Positions 14,773 through 22,672 of a DNA stretch of 35,288 bases are shown here, piece by piece. The notes beneath the pieces were generated by a model. That model was not told the DNA's origin, searched no databases, and saw only the letters and a list, made by a program, of their open reading frames with translations. The translations under genes were made by a program, and so were the position numbers. The stretch is from NCBI GenBank assembly GCA_002496385.1, contig DAJR01000036.1, positions 1 through 35,288 of the forward strand. The letters run 5' to 3'. Source of the stretch: Methanomassiliicoccales archaeon UBA147 (GTDB lineage Archaea; Thermoplasmatota; Thermoplasmata; SG8-5). Every line of letters starts with the position of its first letter. The first letter of the stretch is position 1.

Positions 14773-15990
14773 ATGGCAGAACAAAAAATCATCATCATAG
14801 GTGGCGGGATAGCCGGCCTCACAGCAGCCGATGCAGCGCGCTCTGCATCCCCCGGAGCAAGAGTGACGTTGGTTCACAACGAGCCGGATTTGCCATATAA
14901 CCGGCTGAACCTGACGCGGCTGATTGCGGGGGAAATAGAGGAATCCGCGCTGATGCTTCATGATGCCAGTTGGTATTCTGAGAATCGGATAGAACCTGTC
15001 TGCGGAGATGTTGTGGCCATAAACCGGGCCGAAAGGCAAATCGTGTTGAAGAGCGGCAAGGCCTTGGAATATTCCTCTCTGGTCATCGCAACCGGGTCAA
15101 GCCCGTTCCTGCCGCCCATCCCGGGCGCGGATAAACCCGGGGTGATGACCCTGCGGACCATTCGGGACGCGAGGAAGATACTTGAAAGTGTGAGTGAAGG
15201 CACCAAATGCGTCTGCATTGGCGGCGGGCTGCTGGGCATCGAGCTATCGGCCGGCCTTCGCAAGCGCGGCGCTTCAGTTGTCATACTGGAAAACTCCGAA
15301 TGGCTCTTATCGCGCCAGCTTGTCAAACCGGCAGGCGCCCTACTGCGAGAGCGCATCGAGGAACTTGGAATGGAAGTTCATTGCGGCGCAAAGGTCAAAC
15401 AGATAATGGGCACAACTGCAGCAGAAGGCGTTTTGCTCGAGAACGGCGAGCGGTTCGAGGCTGAACTGGTTGCGATATCCGCCGGCGTCAGGCCGAACAC
15501 GGCACTTGCCGTCGCGTGTGGATTGACCGTTGGCAGGGGCATCAAGGTGGATGACCGCATGGCCACCAGCGACCCGAATATCTATGCGGCCGGCGATGTG
15601 GCTGAATTTGAAGGACAGGCGTTTGGACTTTGGCCGATAGCCATGTCCCAGGGCGAGGTTGCCGGTGCAAACGCTGCGGGAGCAGATAAGATATACCGCG
15701 CCACGCCGCCGCCGGCATTTCTTAAAGTGGTCGGAGTCGACGTGTTCAGCATCGGCGATTTCATGCCCAAGGACAGCGCTTCCAGTATTTTCGACATGCC
15801 AGGAAGTGGAACATATCTGAGCCTGACCGTCAAATCCGGTTTATTGACCGGGGCGAACATGGTCGGGGACATCAGCGCTGCCCAACTGGTCAAGCGGACG
15901 ATAGAAGGCAAGGCGCCGATAGACCAGAACCAGAAATTGCTCGGGCGATTCCCCGGTCTGGCCGAGTTCATGTTGAAGGTGAAAGATTAA
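14773..15990 (+). CDS. FAD-dependent NAD(P) oxidoreductase
   Basis: A 405-residue two-dinucleotide-binding flavoprotein of the class I pyridine nucleotide-disulfide oxidoreductase fold. The FAD site is IIIIGGGIAGLTAADAA near the N-terminus, VIATGSSPFLPPIPG is the second FAD-contact loop, the NAD(P) site is CIGGGLLGIELSAGLRKRGA (about 146-165), and IYAAGDVAEF is the final FAD motif. LPYNRLNLTRLIAGE places it near NirB-type nitrite reductase FAD subunits and rubredoxin/ferredoxin reductases. No CXXXXC redox disulfide is seen, so transfer to a separate iron-sulfur partner is likely. ATG 14773 with GGAG 5 nt upstream is chosen over ATG 14743, which overlaps the TATA-like region. No partner gene is adjacent. 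Confidence 0.85.
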   Translation: MAEQKIIIIGGGIAGLTAADAARSASPGARVTLVHNEPDLPYNRLNLTRLIAGEIEESALMLHDASWYSENRIEPVCGDVVAINRAERQIVLKSGKALEYSSLVIATGSSPFLPPIPGADKPGVMTLRTIRDARKILESVSEGTKCVCIGGGLLGIELSAGLRKRGASVVILENSEWLLSRQLVKPAGALLRERIEELGMEVHCGAKVKQIMGTTAAEGVLLENGERFEAELVAISAGVRPNTALAVACGLTVGRGIKVDDRMATSDPNIYAAGDVAEFEGQAFGLWPIAMSQGEVAGANAAGADKIYRATPPPAFLKVVGVDVFSIGDFMPKDSASSIFDMPGSGTYLSLTVKSGLLTGANMVGDISAAQLVKRTIEGKAPIDQNQKLLGRFPGLAEFMLKVKD

Positions 15991-16025
15991 ATTTATTTAG
16001 TCCAAGAATATGTGAAGGTGATAGC

Positions 16026-16577
16026 ATGACATCCAAATCACCGCGCCGCATTGCGTTCAGGTCATTGGAGGATGCAGACATCGCGGAACTGCACAGGCGC
16101 CAGAACACGGATTGCACCGAAGAGCTTTCCGAATTGCTGGATAACAAGCCAGTGTGGACCCCCCTCACCCTTGGGCAGGTCAAAGAGAAGATTGCCGAGG
16201 AGCAGAAGAAGCCCTGCACAGCGGTGTTCGCGATATGCCACGGAGAAGAATTCATCGGCATTGTCGAATGGTCAGGAAGCTGGGACACATGGGCGCCATA
16301 TGCGTGGTTCATGATATGGCCGGAGCATAGGCGCTTGGGGTATGGCACACAGGCATCGAAGATGTTGCTTGACAGGAGCTTCCTTCAGAATCCCGGCCAT
16401 GTCGTCAGCACCGTGGCGACAGACTGGAACATGCCCGCAATACAATTCCTCAAATCAATCGGCTTCAAAGACAGCGGCAGGATGCGGCGCGCCGGATTGA
16501 GGGAAGGCCGATATTTCGATATCATCTTCTTCGACCAGCTCAAATCCGAACATCTCGGGAAGGGGGTGCGAAATTGA
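16026..16577 (+). CDS. GNAT acetyltransferase, RimJ/RimL-like
   Basis: A 183-residue GNAT of the RimJ/RimL shape. It opens RRIAFRSLEDADIAELHRRQ. The central strand is WAPYAWFMIWPEHRRLGYGT, with an RRxGYGT acetyl-CoA loop, and the end is WNMPAIQFLKSIGFKDSGRM plus a GRYFDIIFFDQL strand, as in N-terminal or small-molecule acetylases. ATG 16026 has GGTGA upstream and a TATA-like AAATTTATTTA at about 15988-15999. It overlaps the next GNAT gene by 4 nt, so the two GNATs are co-translated. Confidence 0.85.
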   Translation: MTSKSPRRIAFRSLEDADIAELHRRQNTDCTEELSELLDNKPVWTPLTLGQVKEKIAEEQKKPCTAVFAICHGEEFIGIVEWSGSWDTWAPYAWFMIWPEHRRLGYGTQASKMLLDRSFLQNPGHVVSTVATDWNMPAIQFLKSIGFKDSGRMRRAGLREGRYFDIIFFDQLKSEHLGKGVRN

Positions 16578-17134
16578 GGGAGACGCTCCGGGGAAATAGG
16601 GTCCTGTTGAGGCCCATCAAGGAGGATGACTACGAATACCTGGCCGGCCTGAAGAACAACATGTACACTCAGGCCTGGAACCAGCGGCTGCCGCCCAACT
16701 ACACTGCAGAGAAAATCAAAAAGCGATTCCAGGAAGCCAACGACAAGCCGAACAGCGCGATACTGGCCGTGGAGACGCTGGACGGCGCTTTGATCGGCAA
16801 CATCAATTACAGCGAGGGCGTCCCCCGCTTCGACGCAACCCTGGGCATAGTCACCGGGAAGGAGCACTGGGGCAAGGGCCTGGCTGAAGAGGCCCAGGAA
16901 CTGCTTCTGGAATTCCTATTCGTGGAGCGCGGCGTCCAGGTCGTGAGGCTGTGGACCCAGACAGGATTTCCATGGGCGGCGAAGGCGGCGGAAAAACTGG
17001 GATTCAAATTGATGATAAGGTTCAGGGAGAACACCATAATCGACGGCCAGGTCAGGGACTCGCTATACATGGACATACTGAGAGAGGAATATTTCAAATC
17101 GAGGAATCTGAAAGACAATGTCCTCGGTCCATGA
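16574..17134 (+). CDS. GNAT acetyltransferase, RimJ/RimL-like
   Basis: A 186-residue GNAT: RGNRVLLRPIKEDDYEYLAG is the RimJ/L opening, TGKEHWGKGLAEEAQELLLE (about 95-114) the acetyl-CoA motif and AAKAAEKLGFKLMIRFREN the end of motif B. The start is TTG 16574, overlapping the TGA of the upstream gene (TTGA), with GGGGGTG as ribosome binding site. It is not a recent duplicate of its neighbour: similarity is limited to family motifs. The substrate is unknown; ribosomal-protein or aminoglycoside-like acetylation are family possibilities. It ends 2 nt before the convergent regulator gene. Confidence 0.85.
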   Translation: MRETLRGNRVLLRPIKEDDYEYLAGLKNNMYTQAWNQRLPPNYTAEKIKKRFQEANDKPNSAILAVETLDGALIGNINYSEGVPRFDATLGIVTGKEHWGKGLAEEAQELLLEFLFVERGVQVVRLWTQTGFPWAAKAAEKLGFKLMIRFRENTIIDGQVRDSLYMDILREEYFKSRNLKDNVLGP

Positions 17135-17136
17135 CG

Positions 17137-17658
17137 TCAGATGCGGGCCAGGATGTCCACGAGGTTGTCCAGGACATCGTCCGCTATGCTGGCCCGATAG
17201 GTCACCAGCAGATTCCTCGACCTCTCCGGTTCCGCGACCCGGTATGTGCTCTCCCGCTCCCTCTTGCCCCTCGTCACCATTCCCGAACCTGTGAGCCGCT
17301 TCAGGTGGAATGAGAGTGCGCCCTTCGTGAATCTGAATTCTTTCAGTATCTGGTGGAAAGTCGCGTCTGGATTCATCAGAAGGAAGATGATGATCCTTCT
17401 GGGGGTGCGCATCCTGATTATGGAAATGGCCTGGCGGTCAAAAAAAGGGACCTCGTTTGCCACAAAATAGCCTTTGCGCTTTCCGTCGTCGTGGGCATAG
17501 ATCAATCCGCCCTTCTCCAGCTGTCCGAGGTGGTACTGTAGGTCCCCGACGCTGACCCCGAGGGCGGCCTCCATCTCCCTCAGGTAGGTGCCGGGGTTCT
17601 TCGAGACCTGCTCGAAAATCCTGCGCCTGCTATTCAATGCCAGCAAGTCCTCTTCCAT
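17137..17658 (-). CDS. Two-winged-helix transcriptional regulator
   Basis: A 173-residue ArsR/MarR-like regulator with two winged helices in tandem. wHTH 1 (about 8-68) contains NPGTYLREMEAALGVSVGDL followed by QYHLGQLEKGGLIY; wHTH 2 (about 85-145) contains PDATFHQILKEFRFTKGALS followed by FHLKRLTGSGMVTR. Such double-wHTH proteins are frequent in Methanomicrobia and Thermoplasmata. The start overlaps a GGTGA ribosome binding site and lies 3 nt after the upstream three-TM gene, so the pair is an operon. The target genes are unknown; no metal-binding Cys cluster is visible. Confidence 0.85.
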   Translation of the reverse strand: MEEDLLALNSRRRIFEQVSKNPGTYLREMEAALGVSVGDLQYHLGQLEKGGLIYAHDDGKRKGYFVANEVPFFDRQAISIIRMRTPRRIIIFLLMNPDATFHQILKEFRFTKGALSFHLKRLTGSGMVTRGKRERESTYRVAEPERSRNLLVTYRASIADDVLDNLVDILARI

Positions 17659-17661
17659 GCT

Positions 17662-17928
17662 TCACCGTTTGAGTACCGACAGATAGAGGAAGACCATGGC
17701 CAGGAAATTCAGTCCTACGAAGGTCAGCGTGCCGTTCAAGGACTCGGCATCGGCGGAGAATATTCCCGCCGATAGCAGGATGCCCTCCGCAGCCAGCGCG
17801 CCAAAGCCGGCTGCCGCCAGCATAACCTTCGGCTCCCTGGTCCTCAGCCATGAAGCGAGCGTGAGCGCGGTGAGGATCAGCCCCAGGCCCGTGAAGGCCA
17901 GTCTTAAAAATATCTCAAGTTCTTCCAT
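17662..17928 (-). CDS. Small three-TM protein paired with regulator
   Basis: An 88-residue membrane protein with three predicted helices (about 7-26, 35-54 and 65-85), ending SVLKR. The short basic loop RTREPKVM follows helix 1. Archaeal genomes often place such small membrane proteins beside tandem-wHTH regulators, so it may sense a membrane signal for the downstream regulator; this is inference. ATG 17928 has GGAGG on the minus strand just upstream (GGAGGATAATC). Confidence 0.7.
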   Translation of the reverse strand: MEELEIFLRLAFTGLGLILTALTLASWLRTREPKVMLAAAGFGALAAEGILLSAGIFSADAESLNGTLTFVGLNFLAMVFLYLSVLKR

Positions 17929-17985
17929 GATTATCCTCCGGGGTTCAATGCTGTTTCAGGTATAATAATCTAATACGGGAAAGGT

Positions 17986-18006
17986 TGCGGGGCGTTTCGC
18001 CCCGCA
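17986..18006 (-). terminator. GC-rich stem-loop after secreted-protein gene
   Basis: A perfect 9-bp stem, TGCGGGGCG / CGCCCCGCA, around a TTT loop lies 15 nt downstream of the stop of the 18021-19433 gene. On the minus strand it is not directly followed by a T-run, so it may be an mRNA 3'-end stabiliser as much as a terminator. Confidence 0.5.
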
Positions 18007-18020
18007 TTCGTTCTTTATGC

Positions 18021-19433
18021 TCAGATGTCGTCCTTGTTCCGCTTTCCGCGGAGCATGATCATACCCACCGCAGCAGCCACGAATGCCGCAGCGACCGCGC
18101 CAGGTATCAGTATGTTCACTATCTGCGATGCGTCAAGCCCCACCGTGATGACGTGGGTGGAGAAATGCGGAACATACACAAATATGGTGTTCTGGCTTGT
18201 GCCGGAGACCATGTAGTACCCAGCCCGGGTGCCCCCCTGCAAGTTCACAAGTTCCTCCATGGAACCGCAGGCTTTCACGCCCTCGTTGTCCAGAAGAACC
18301 TTGACCTCCTTCATATTCTCGGCGTCGAGGGTCTCCTTGTTCACATTCAGGGTGACGATCCTTCCTGTTTCGATGTCGGAATCGACCTGCACCTGGAATC
18401 TGTTCCGTTCGACGTTCATGAACTTGAGCTGGAAGCTCGGGTCGTTCATGGTCTCCGCATCATTGTACCTGGCACCGCTGCTGTCTGTAAACAGGTATCC
18501 GATTGCAGCCACCAGGCCTTGTTCAATGGCTTCCGCCAGTGCGCCCTTGCCGCTGTCTGTCGGGACATCCTCGAACCAGGGCTCGTTGTGCCGGTATGCC
18601 CATCCGTATTCTATGTATGAAGACGTGCTGACGGAGGCCCCCGGATAAGTGGAGATAATAATCTGGTTGCCGACGATGTCAATCGAACCGCGGTCGACCC
18701 ATATCGTGCAGGTTATGTTGCCGCTGGTCAGGTAGGCCTCATCCCATCCGTAGTACCACGGGGCGGGGGGTTCGTTAAAACCGTAATAATCCGCGGAGGC
18801 CGTCCCTCCGGAGTCCATGTCGTCTTGGCCAATCCTTTCATCTATCCCAATCTCATAGAGATCGTAATAGTGGGGTCTGTCGGATATTTCGATTCCCTCT
18901 GGGACTGTGAACGTAATCGTGTCGTTCGCTTCCCCGAATTGCATATAGATTGAAGAATATTCATAATCGGTCAGCGTAACCATGACATTATTGCCCAGGT
19001 AGACCAGCGACTCCCTGAATACAAATGGTTGGCCGTTGGGAACGAACCCCCCGATGGCCACAGTGTCAAAGAAATTCACGACATATTCGGTCGGTTCCTT
19101 CCCCCACTCGTGTGTGTACCCGTAACCCTCGCCACCGTCCACGCTCTCTCCGCTGGCGTAGACCATCGGGTAGAAATAGTTGTAATCAACGATTGTGCAG
19201 GTATATTCTGTAACGGTTCCGGTTGCCTCATCCAGCAAGAAATCCACATAGGTTCCGTTCGCCACTCCGTCCACATAGTCAAAGCCGCCCATCTCCGGCA
19301 TGTAGTACCAGTATGGTTCGATTGTAACATCCGGCTCGATGGCCGGGCTCGGCTCGCTTATCTGCGCCATGACGCCCAATGGCGCCGCTGTCAACATTGC
19401 TAACCCGATTATCACTGCGAACATTTTGTTCAT
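18021..19433 (-). CDS. Large secreted, membrane-anchored protein
   Basis: A 470-residue exported protein. A signal peptide (MNKMFAVIIGLAMLTAAPLG, cleavage likely after MAQ or nearby) is followed by a long extracellular region rich in Tyr, Asp and Gly, and a C-terminal membrane helix (IVNILIPGAVAAAFVAAAVG) with a basic cytoplasmic end RGKRNKDDI. This is a type I surface protein. The ectodomain has no motif I can name; it looks beta-rich and has very few cysteines. GGTGAT precedes the ATG and a TATATATTC-type box lies about 30-40 nt upstream; two 17-nt direct repeats sit behind it (19480-19517), so expression is probably regulated. Confidence 0.8.
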   Translation of the reverse strand: MNKMFAVIIGLAMLTAAPLGVMAQISEPSPAIEPDVTIEPYWYYMPEMGGFDYVDGVANGTYVDFLLDEATGTVTEYTCTIVDYNYFYPMVYASGESVDGGEGYGYTHEWGKEPTEYVVNFFDTVAIGGFVPNGQPFVFRESLVYLGNNVMVTLTDYEYSSIYMQFGEANDTITFTVPEGIEISDRPHYYDLYEIGIDERIGQDDMDSGGTASADYYGFNEPPAPWYYGWDEAYLTSGNITCTIWVDRGSIDIVGNQIIISTYPGASVSTSSYIEYGWAYRHNEPWFEDVPTDSGKGALAEAIEQGLVAAIGYLFTDSSGARYNDAETMNDPSFQLKFMNVERNRFQVQVDSDIETGRIVTLNVNKETLDAENMKEVKVLLDNEGVKACGSMEELVNLQGGTRAGYYMVSGTSQNTIFVYVPHFSTHVITVGLDASQIVNILIPGAVAAAFVAAAVGMIMLRGKRNKDDI

Positions 19434-19479
19434 TTTTTATCACCGGAACAAAATTGGCCCTCTGAATATATACCAGTTT

Positions 19480-19517
19480 TGATACAAACGTTAAACCTGT
19501 TGGTACAAACGATGAAC
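19480..19517 (-). promoter_or_regulatory. Direct repeats upstream of secreted-protein promoter
   Basis: TGATACAAACGTTAAAC (19480-19496) and TGGTACAAACGATGAAC (19501-19517) agree at 14 of 17 positions and are spaced by exactly 21 nt, two turns of the helix. They lie directly upstream of the minus-strand TATA box at about 19463-19473. That position fits an activator binding as a dimer or tetramer on one face of the DNA. Confidence 0.55.
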
Positions 19518-19578
19518 CGCGAAATTATTGAAAAGATTTAATATTGTCAACGCCATGATGTCAAGTGGGGCGATATGA

Positions 19579-20385
19579 TTGAACACATCCGAAAAGAGGA
19601 ACATCAACTGGGAAAGGTATCTGAGTTTAAACCTGAAGATAATCCTGATTATTATGGCAATTATCGTTCTGGTAAAGGGAGAGTGGGTGTGGCTAGCGGG
19701 AACCCTGTTCTCCATTCTTCTGGTGTTCATGCCAGCCATCATCGAGAAGGACTTCAACGTCAAGCTGCCGGTGATATTGGATTTTGGAGTTACCGCCTCG
19801 ATATTCCTTCACGTGATAGGCGGATACATCGGCTTATACACGGCCATCCCGTTCTATGACCACATAACGCATTTCATATCATCGGTGACCATATCTTTAA
19901 TCGCGGTCACCATGTTGTATGTGCTCACTTTCAATATGGGGCTGGTCAAGCTTCCCCCGCTCGGTTTCGGCCTGATGACCGTGTTCTTCGCGATGAGCAT
20001 GGGCGTGTTCTGGGAATTCATGGAATGGGGGGCTGACCTGATAACCGGTTCGGATCTTCAAATGGGTATTCACAACACTATGGTAGATCTCGCATTCGAT
20101 ACCCTGGCCGGCGCAATGGTTGGCACTTTGGCGGCATTCCAACTCAAGGCGGGGAAGTTGCACGAATCAGAAAGCATCCTGAAGGTTGGCGACGTCAAGA
20201 AGAGCACCGGGTACAGAAGGATGAAGAGCAGGGGGGAGAAGGACCGCGCAATCTTGAAGAGCATAATCAGATCATTCAGGGACCCAACGATAATGGACGC
20301 AATAATAGAACACATAGTACAGGAATCGAAATACATATCGGAATTCCAACGCCAGCTATGGGTGTCTAACAAGAAGAAAAAATGA
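19579..20385 (+). CDS. Multi-pass membrane protein, YjdF/DUF2238-like
   Basis: A 268-residue protein with about seven membrane helices in residues 18-195 and a basic cytoplasmic C-terminal tail of about 70 residues (VKKSTGYRRMKSRGEKDR...). Conserved-looking polar positions lie in membrane segments: IPFYDHITHFISS, FWEFMEWGADLITG, NTMVDLAFDTLAG. The DxxxH, ExxE and D-x2-D pattern resembles the DUF2238/YjdF membrane family. The start is TTG 19579 (N-terminus MNTSEKRNINWERYLSLN); an ATG at 19575 is in another frame. It is divergent from the secreted-protein gene. Function unknown. Confidence 0.7.
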   Translation: MNTSEKRNINWERYLSLNLKIILIIMAIIVLVKGEWVWLAGTLFSILLVFMPAIIEKDFNVKLPVILDFGVTASIFLHVIGGYIGLYTAIPFYDHITHFISSVTISLIAVTMLYVLTFNMGLVKLPPLGFGLMTVFFAMSMGVFWEFMEWGADLITGSDLQMGIHNTMVDLAFDTLAGAMVGTLAAFQLKAGKLHESESILKVGDVKKSTGYRRMKSRGEKDRAILKSIIRSFRDPTIMDAIIEHIVQESKYISEFQRQLWVSNKKKK

Positions 20386-20445
20386 TGATTTTTGGAAAGA
20401 GAAAAAAGCTCACCCACCCCTGCTCGAAAATCCAATTGCCCAAGG

Positions 20446-20454
20446 TTTAAATAT
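20446..20454 (+). promoter_or_regulatory. BRE/TATA promoter of SRP RNA
   Basis: CCAAGG followed by TTTAAATAT is a strong archaeal BRE/TATA pair. Its centre is about 25 nt before the inferred 5' end of the SRP RNA at about 20474. Confidence 0.7.
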
Positions 20455-20473
20455 CCCCACATCTTAATATGCA

Positions 20474-20785
20474 ATGCTAGGCTAACCGGGGGGGTAGGCG
20501 TCCCCTTATACACCGAAACCGTCTTCAGCGGGGGTGACGGCCGATTGCGGCGTATCAGACATGCGGGCAGACCACATCGCGACGATGAGGCCCTGTCCCG
20601 TGGGGCTGGAGGTGCCGAATGACCGCAGCCGGAGGGCGGCGGTCGTCAGCTTGGTTTCGGATATCGGGTCAGGCCCTGACGGGAGCAGCCTTACCGTTTA
20701 CTACCAACGCTCACGGGGTTACGGGGCCGAGAAGCGGCGTACCATCTGTCCGTATGTGCTGGCGACTAGATCGGTGCCTAGCACT
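20474..20785 (+). ncRNA. SRP RNA (archaeal 7S RNA)
   Basis: The RNA scaffold of the signal recognition particle, binding SRP19 and SRP54 and targeting signal-peptide proteins to the membrane. The hallmark S-domain helix 8 sequence GTCAGGCCCTGACGGGAGCA(GCC) is at 20668-20690. The 5' Alu-like domain shows the GGGGGGTAGGCGTCCCC fold. The closing helix joins GCTAGGC (20476-20482) and GCCTAGC (20776-20782). The length of about 312 nt is normal for archaea. Exact ends are inferred from the closing helix and the upstream promoter. Protein reading frames crossing this region are chance. Confidence 0.9.
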
Positions 20786-20814
20786 CCATTATTATGTAAC
20801 CGCTAGGCACCGAT
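20770..20814 (+). repeat. Perfect inverted repeat at SRP RNA 3' end
   Basis: ATCGGTGCCTAGC (20770-20782, the 3' strand of the SRP closing helix) is repeated as a perfect 13-nt inverse, GCTAGGCACCGAT (20802-20814), after a 19-nt loop. In a longer transcript this hairpin would compete with the SRP closing helix (7 bp). It could help 3'-end formation, or it could mark a duplication at the RNA gene end. Confidence 0.75.
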
Positions 20815-20815
20815 A

Positions 20816-20858
20816 GACCTAATCGCAGTTGTTAGCAGTTTGTAAACACGATTAGGTC
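20816..20858 (+). repeat. Second inverted repeat after SRP RNA
   Basis: GACCTAATCG (20816-20825) and CGATTAGGTC (20849-20858) pair perfectly (10 bp) around a 23-nt loop. It starts two bases after the first hairpin. The tandem arrangement may be a termination or processing structure. Confidence 0.65.
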
Positions 20859-21033
20859 GTATCTGCGAACTTTCTGCCAGCAATTGTATGCAATGTTCGC
20901 ATTGCCAGCTCTTGCATTGAATCGTTTCTTTCATCATTCTTTCATCAACTACATAGAACGCCGCTAGGCACCGGGGGAACTGTCAATTCCAACCGGCCCA
21001 ACCTATTTCTAATCGAACAATCATCCCTCGTCA
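20859..21033. repeat. Spacer with third copy of GCTAGGCACCG
   Basis: No gene is seen in this stretch. GCTAGGCACCG at 20963-20973 is a direct copy of 20802-20812 and continues GGGG, as the SRP RNA 5' end does (GCTAGGC...GGGG). The two direct copies frame about 150 nt that include TCTTTCATCA twice (near 20926 and 20938). Confidence 0.5.
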
Positions 21034-22281
21034 ATGTCCCCGAAATCCGGCAAGCGGTACCTGGGCGGCCTCTCCATCAACGTGATTCTCGTGGGTTTCA
21101 TCAGCTTCCTGACCGATGCCAGTTCGGAAATGATCGTTCCGATATTGCCGCTGTTCCTCACCGAGGTGCTGGTTGCGCCGATGTTAATTGTGGGTCTGCT
21201 GGAAGGAATCGCAGAGAGTACAGCCAGCATTCTGAAAGCCGTGTCGGGTTTCTGGTCCGACCGGATGAGCAGGAGGGCGCCGTTCATGACAGCCGGTTAC
21301 TCGCTCTCCACGGTCTCGAAACTGCTGTTCGCATTCTCAACTGCGTGGCAGCACGTGGTCGGCCTAAAGATGCTGGAGCGGGTCGGTAAAGGAATTCGTT
21401 CCGCGCCCAAGGACGCCCTTCTGGCGGATTCATCAACACCGGGCACCCGGGGCAAGGTCTATGGCTTCCACAAGGCCATGGATACCGCGGGCGCGGCTGT
21501 CGGCGTGGCTATAGTTCTTATTCTGGTGGGTATCTTGGCACTTGGCTATCGAACCATTTTCCTGCTGTCCGCAATACCCGCGATAATTGCGGTTCTGCTC
21601 ATATTTTTCATAGATGAACCGAGAACCGCAGAGCACAAACCAAAAAAGAAAATGGAACCGCTCTTCTCCGGATTCCGCCGCTTCCCTTTCGATTTGAAAA
21701 TATTCATACTGGCGATGGGCATATTATCTGTTACTTCGGTCATGACATCCTTCCTTGTGATACTCTCAACGGAATCGGGAGCCACCCCCGTGATGGCCAT
21801 TCTGTTCTATCTGGGCTTCAATCTGGTGTATGCCGGATTCTCGCTTCCCGCCGGAACCTTTTCGGACAGGGTGGGCCGCTATCCGGTCATGCTGGTGGGT
21901 TACGGCTCGCTCTTTGCGATGTTCCTCGTGGCCATGTTATGCAACGCGGTCTGGATGGCATTGTTGGCATTCATGCTTTACGGACTGGCCTACGCGCTCA
22001 CACAGGGCGTGCAGAAAGCTCTGGTGGCCGATATGGCGCCCGCCGACCTGCGCGGTTCGGCACTGGGAATGTACAATATGGCAATCGGAATAGCCGCGCT
22101 TCCCATGGCCATTGCCGGCGGGTACCTTTGGGACGTTTACGACGCATGGGCCACCTTCATGTTCGGCGCGTTGATATCGTCGATTGGACTGGCAATCTTG
22201 CTCTGGCTCGGGCTCAGGGACGGTTCATGCAGATTTATGATACCTTGTAAAAACCAACTCAACCGAGTATCCCGAAAATGA
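21034..22281 (+). CDS. Major facilitator superfamily transporter
   Basis: A 415-residue transporter with 12 predicted membrane helices. The loop after helix 2 reads GFWSDRMSRRAPFM, an MFS motif A (GxxxDRxxRR-like), repeated in the second half as GTFSDRVGRYPVML. GIRSAPKDALLADSS after helix 4 is typical of the branch that includes many archaeal and bacterial drug or metabolite exporters. Helix 1 contains TDASSEMIVPILPLFL, also characteristic of that branch. ATG 21034 has no strong ribosome binding site nearby and may be leaderless. The substrate cannot be told. Its 3' end overlaps a degraded minus-strand ORF by 23 nt. Confidence 0.88.
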   Translation: MSPKSGKRYLGGLSINVILVGFISFLTDASSEMIVPILPLFLTEVLVAPMLIVGLLEGIAESTASILKAVSGFWSDRMSRRAPFMTAGYSLSTVSKLLFAFSTAWQHVVGLKMLERVGKGIRSAPKDALLADSSTPGTRGKVYGFHKAMDTAGAAVGVAIVLILVGILALGYRTIFLLSAIPAIIAVLLIFFIDEPRTAEHKPKKKMEPLFSGFRRFPFDLKIFILAMGILSVTSVMTSFLVILSTESGATPVMAILFYLGFNLVYAGFSLPAGTFSDRVGRYPVMLVGYGSLFAMFLVAMLCNAVWMALLAFMLYGLAYALTQGVQKALVADMAPADLRGSALGMYNMAIGIAALPMAIAGGYLWDVYDAWATFMFGALISSIGLAILLWLGLRDGSCRFMIPCKNQLNRVSRK

Positions 22282-22627
22282 CCAACTGGTTCACTGTTCT
22301 GATACCAAGTGCCGCCCGCAAACCTATCGCACCCATCACCGTCCCACCGCCCAAAGTGGCCAAAACCCCGTTGAGGAAGGCTCTCGCCAATGATTCTCTC
22401 TCTCCCTCCCTGCCAAGGTACCAGGCGATGTATAATGGCAGAAGGGCGAAAGAGCAGAGAGCCAACATGCTCACCCCATCAGAATTCGTGACGAAGTCCC
22501 GGAACATGCCTCGATTCGCACGGTGCTGGAGAAGCTCCTGAACAGTGACCCGCAGGTCAACATTGATCGATATTATCTCCACGCCCGGATACTCCGCACG
22601 AACCGCGCTCAGAGATTCGCGGCACAC
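22259..22627 (-). pseudogene. Truncated thioredoxin/CcdA-like ORF
   Basis: A 122-residue frame from GTG 22627. The first third (ESLSAVRAEYPGVEIISINVD) reads like the helix and strand after a thioredoxin active site, but no CXXC remains. It is followed by two membrane helices (MLALCSFALLPLYIAWYLG and FLNGVLATLGGGTVMGAIGL) that resemble the start of a CcdA/DsbD transmembrane domain, then a stop. An intact CcdA has about six helices, so the gene looks cut at its 3' end where the MFS gene begins, and damaged at its 5' end. It may be a real small membrane protein instead; confidence in the family is low. Confidence 0.35.
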
Positions 22628-22672
22628 TGCTTTAAGTACCCCAGCCCCCTGTCCAGTTCAGTGGTGAAGAAA

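Noticed and set aside
18021..18620. Plus-strand frames opposite the secreted-protein gene
   Set aside because: No start signals or recognisable domains; the minus-strand frame has a signal peptide, TM anchor and ribosome binding site.
20392..20816. Three plus-strand protein frames
   Set aside because: They cover the SRP RNA, which explains the sequence fully.
22523..22672. Upstream extension of the pilin-like gene
   Set aside because: The added 50 residues have no pilin character, and ATG 22673 has a good GGTGA site.
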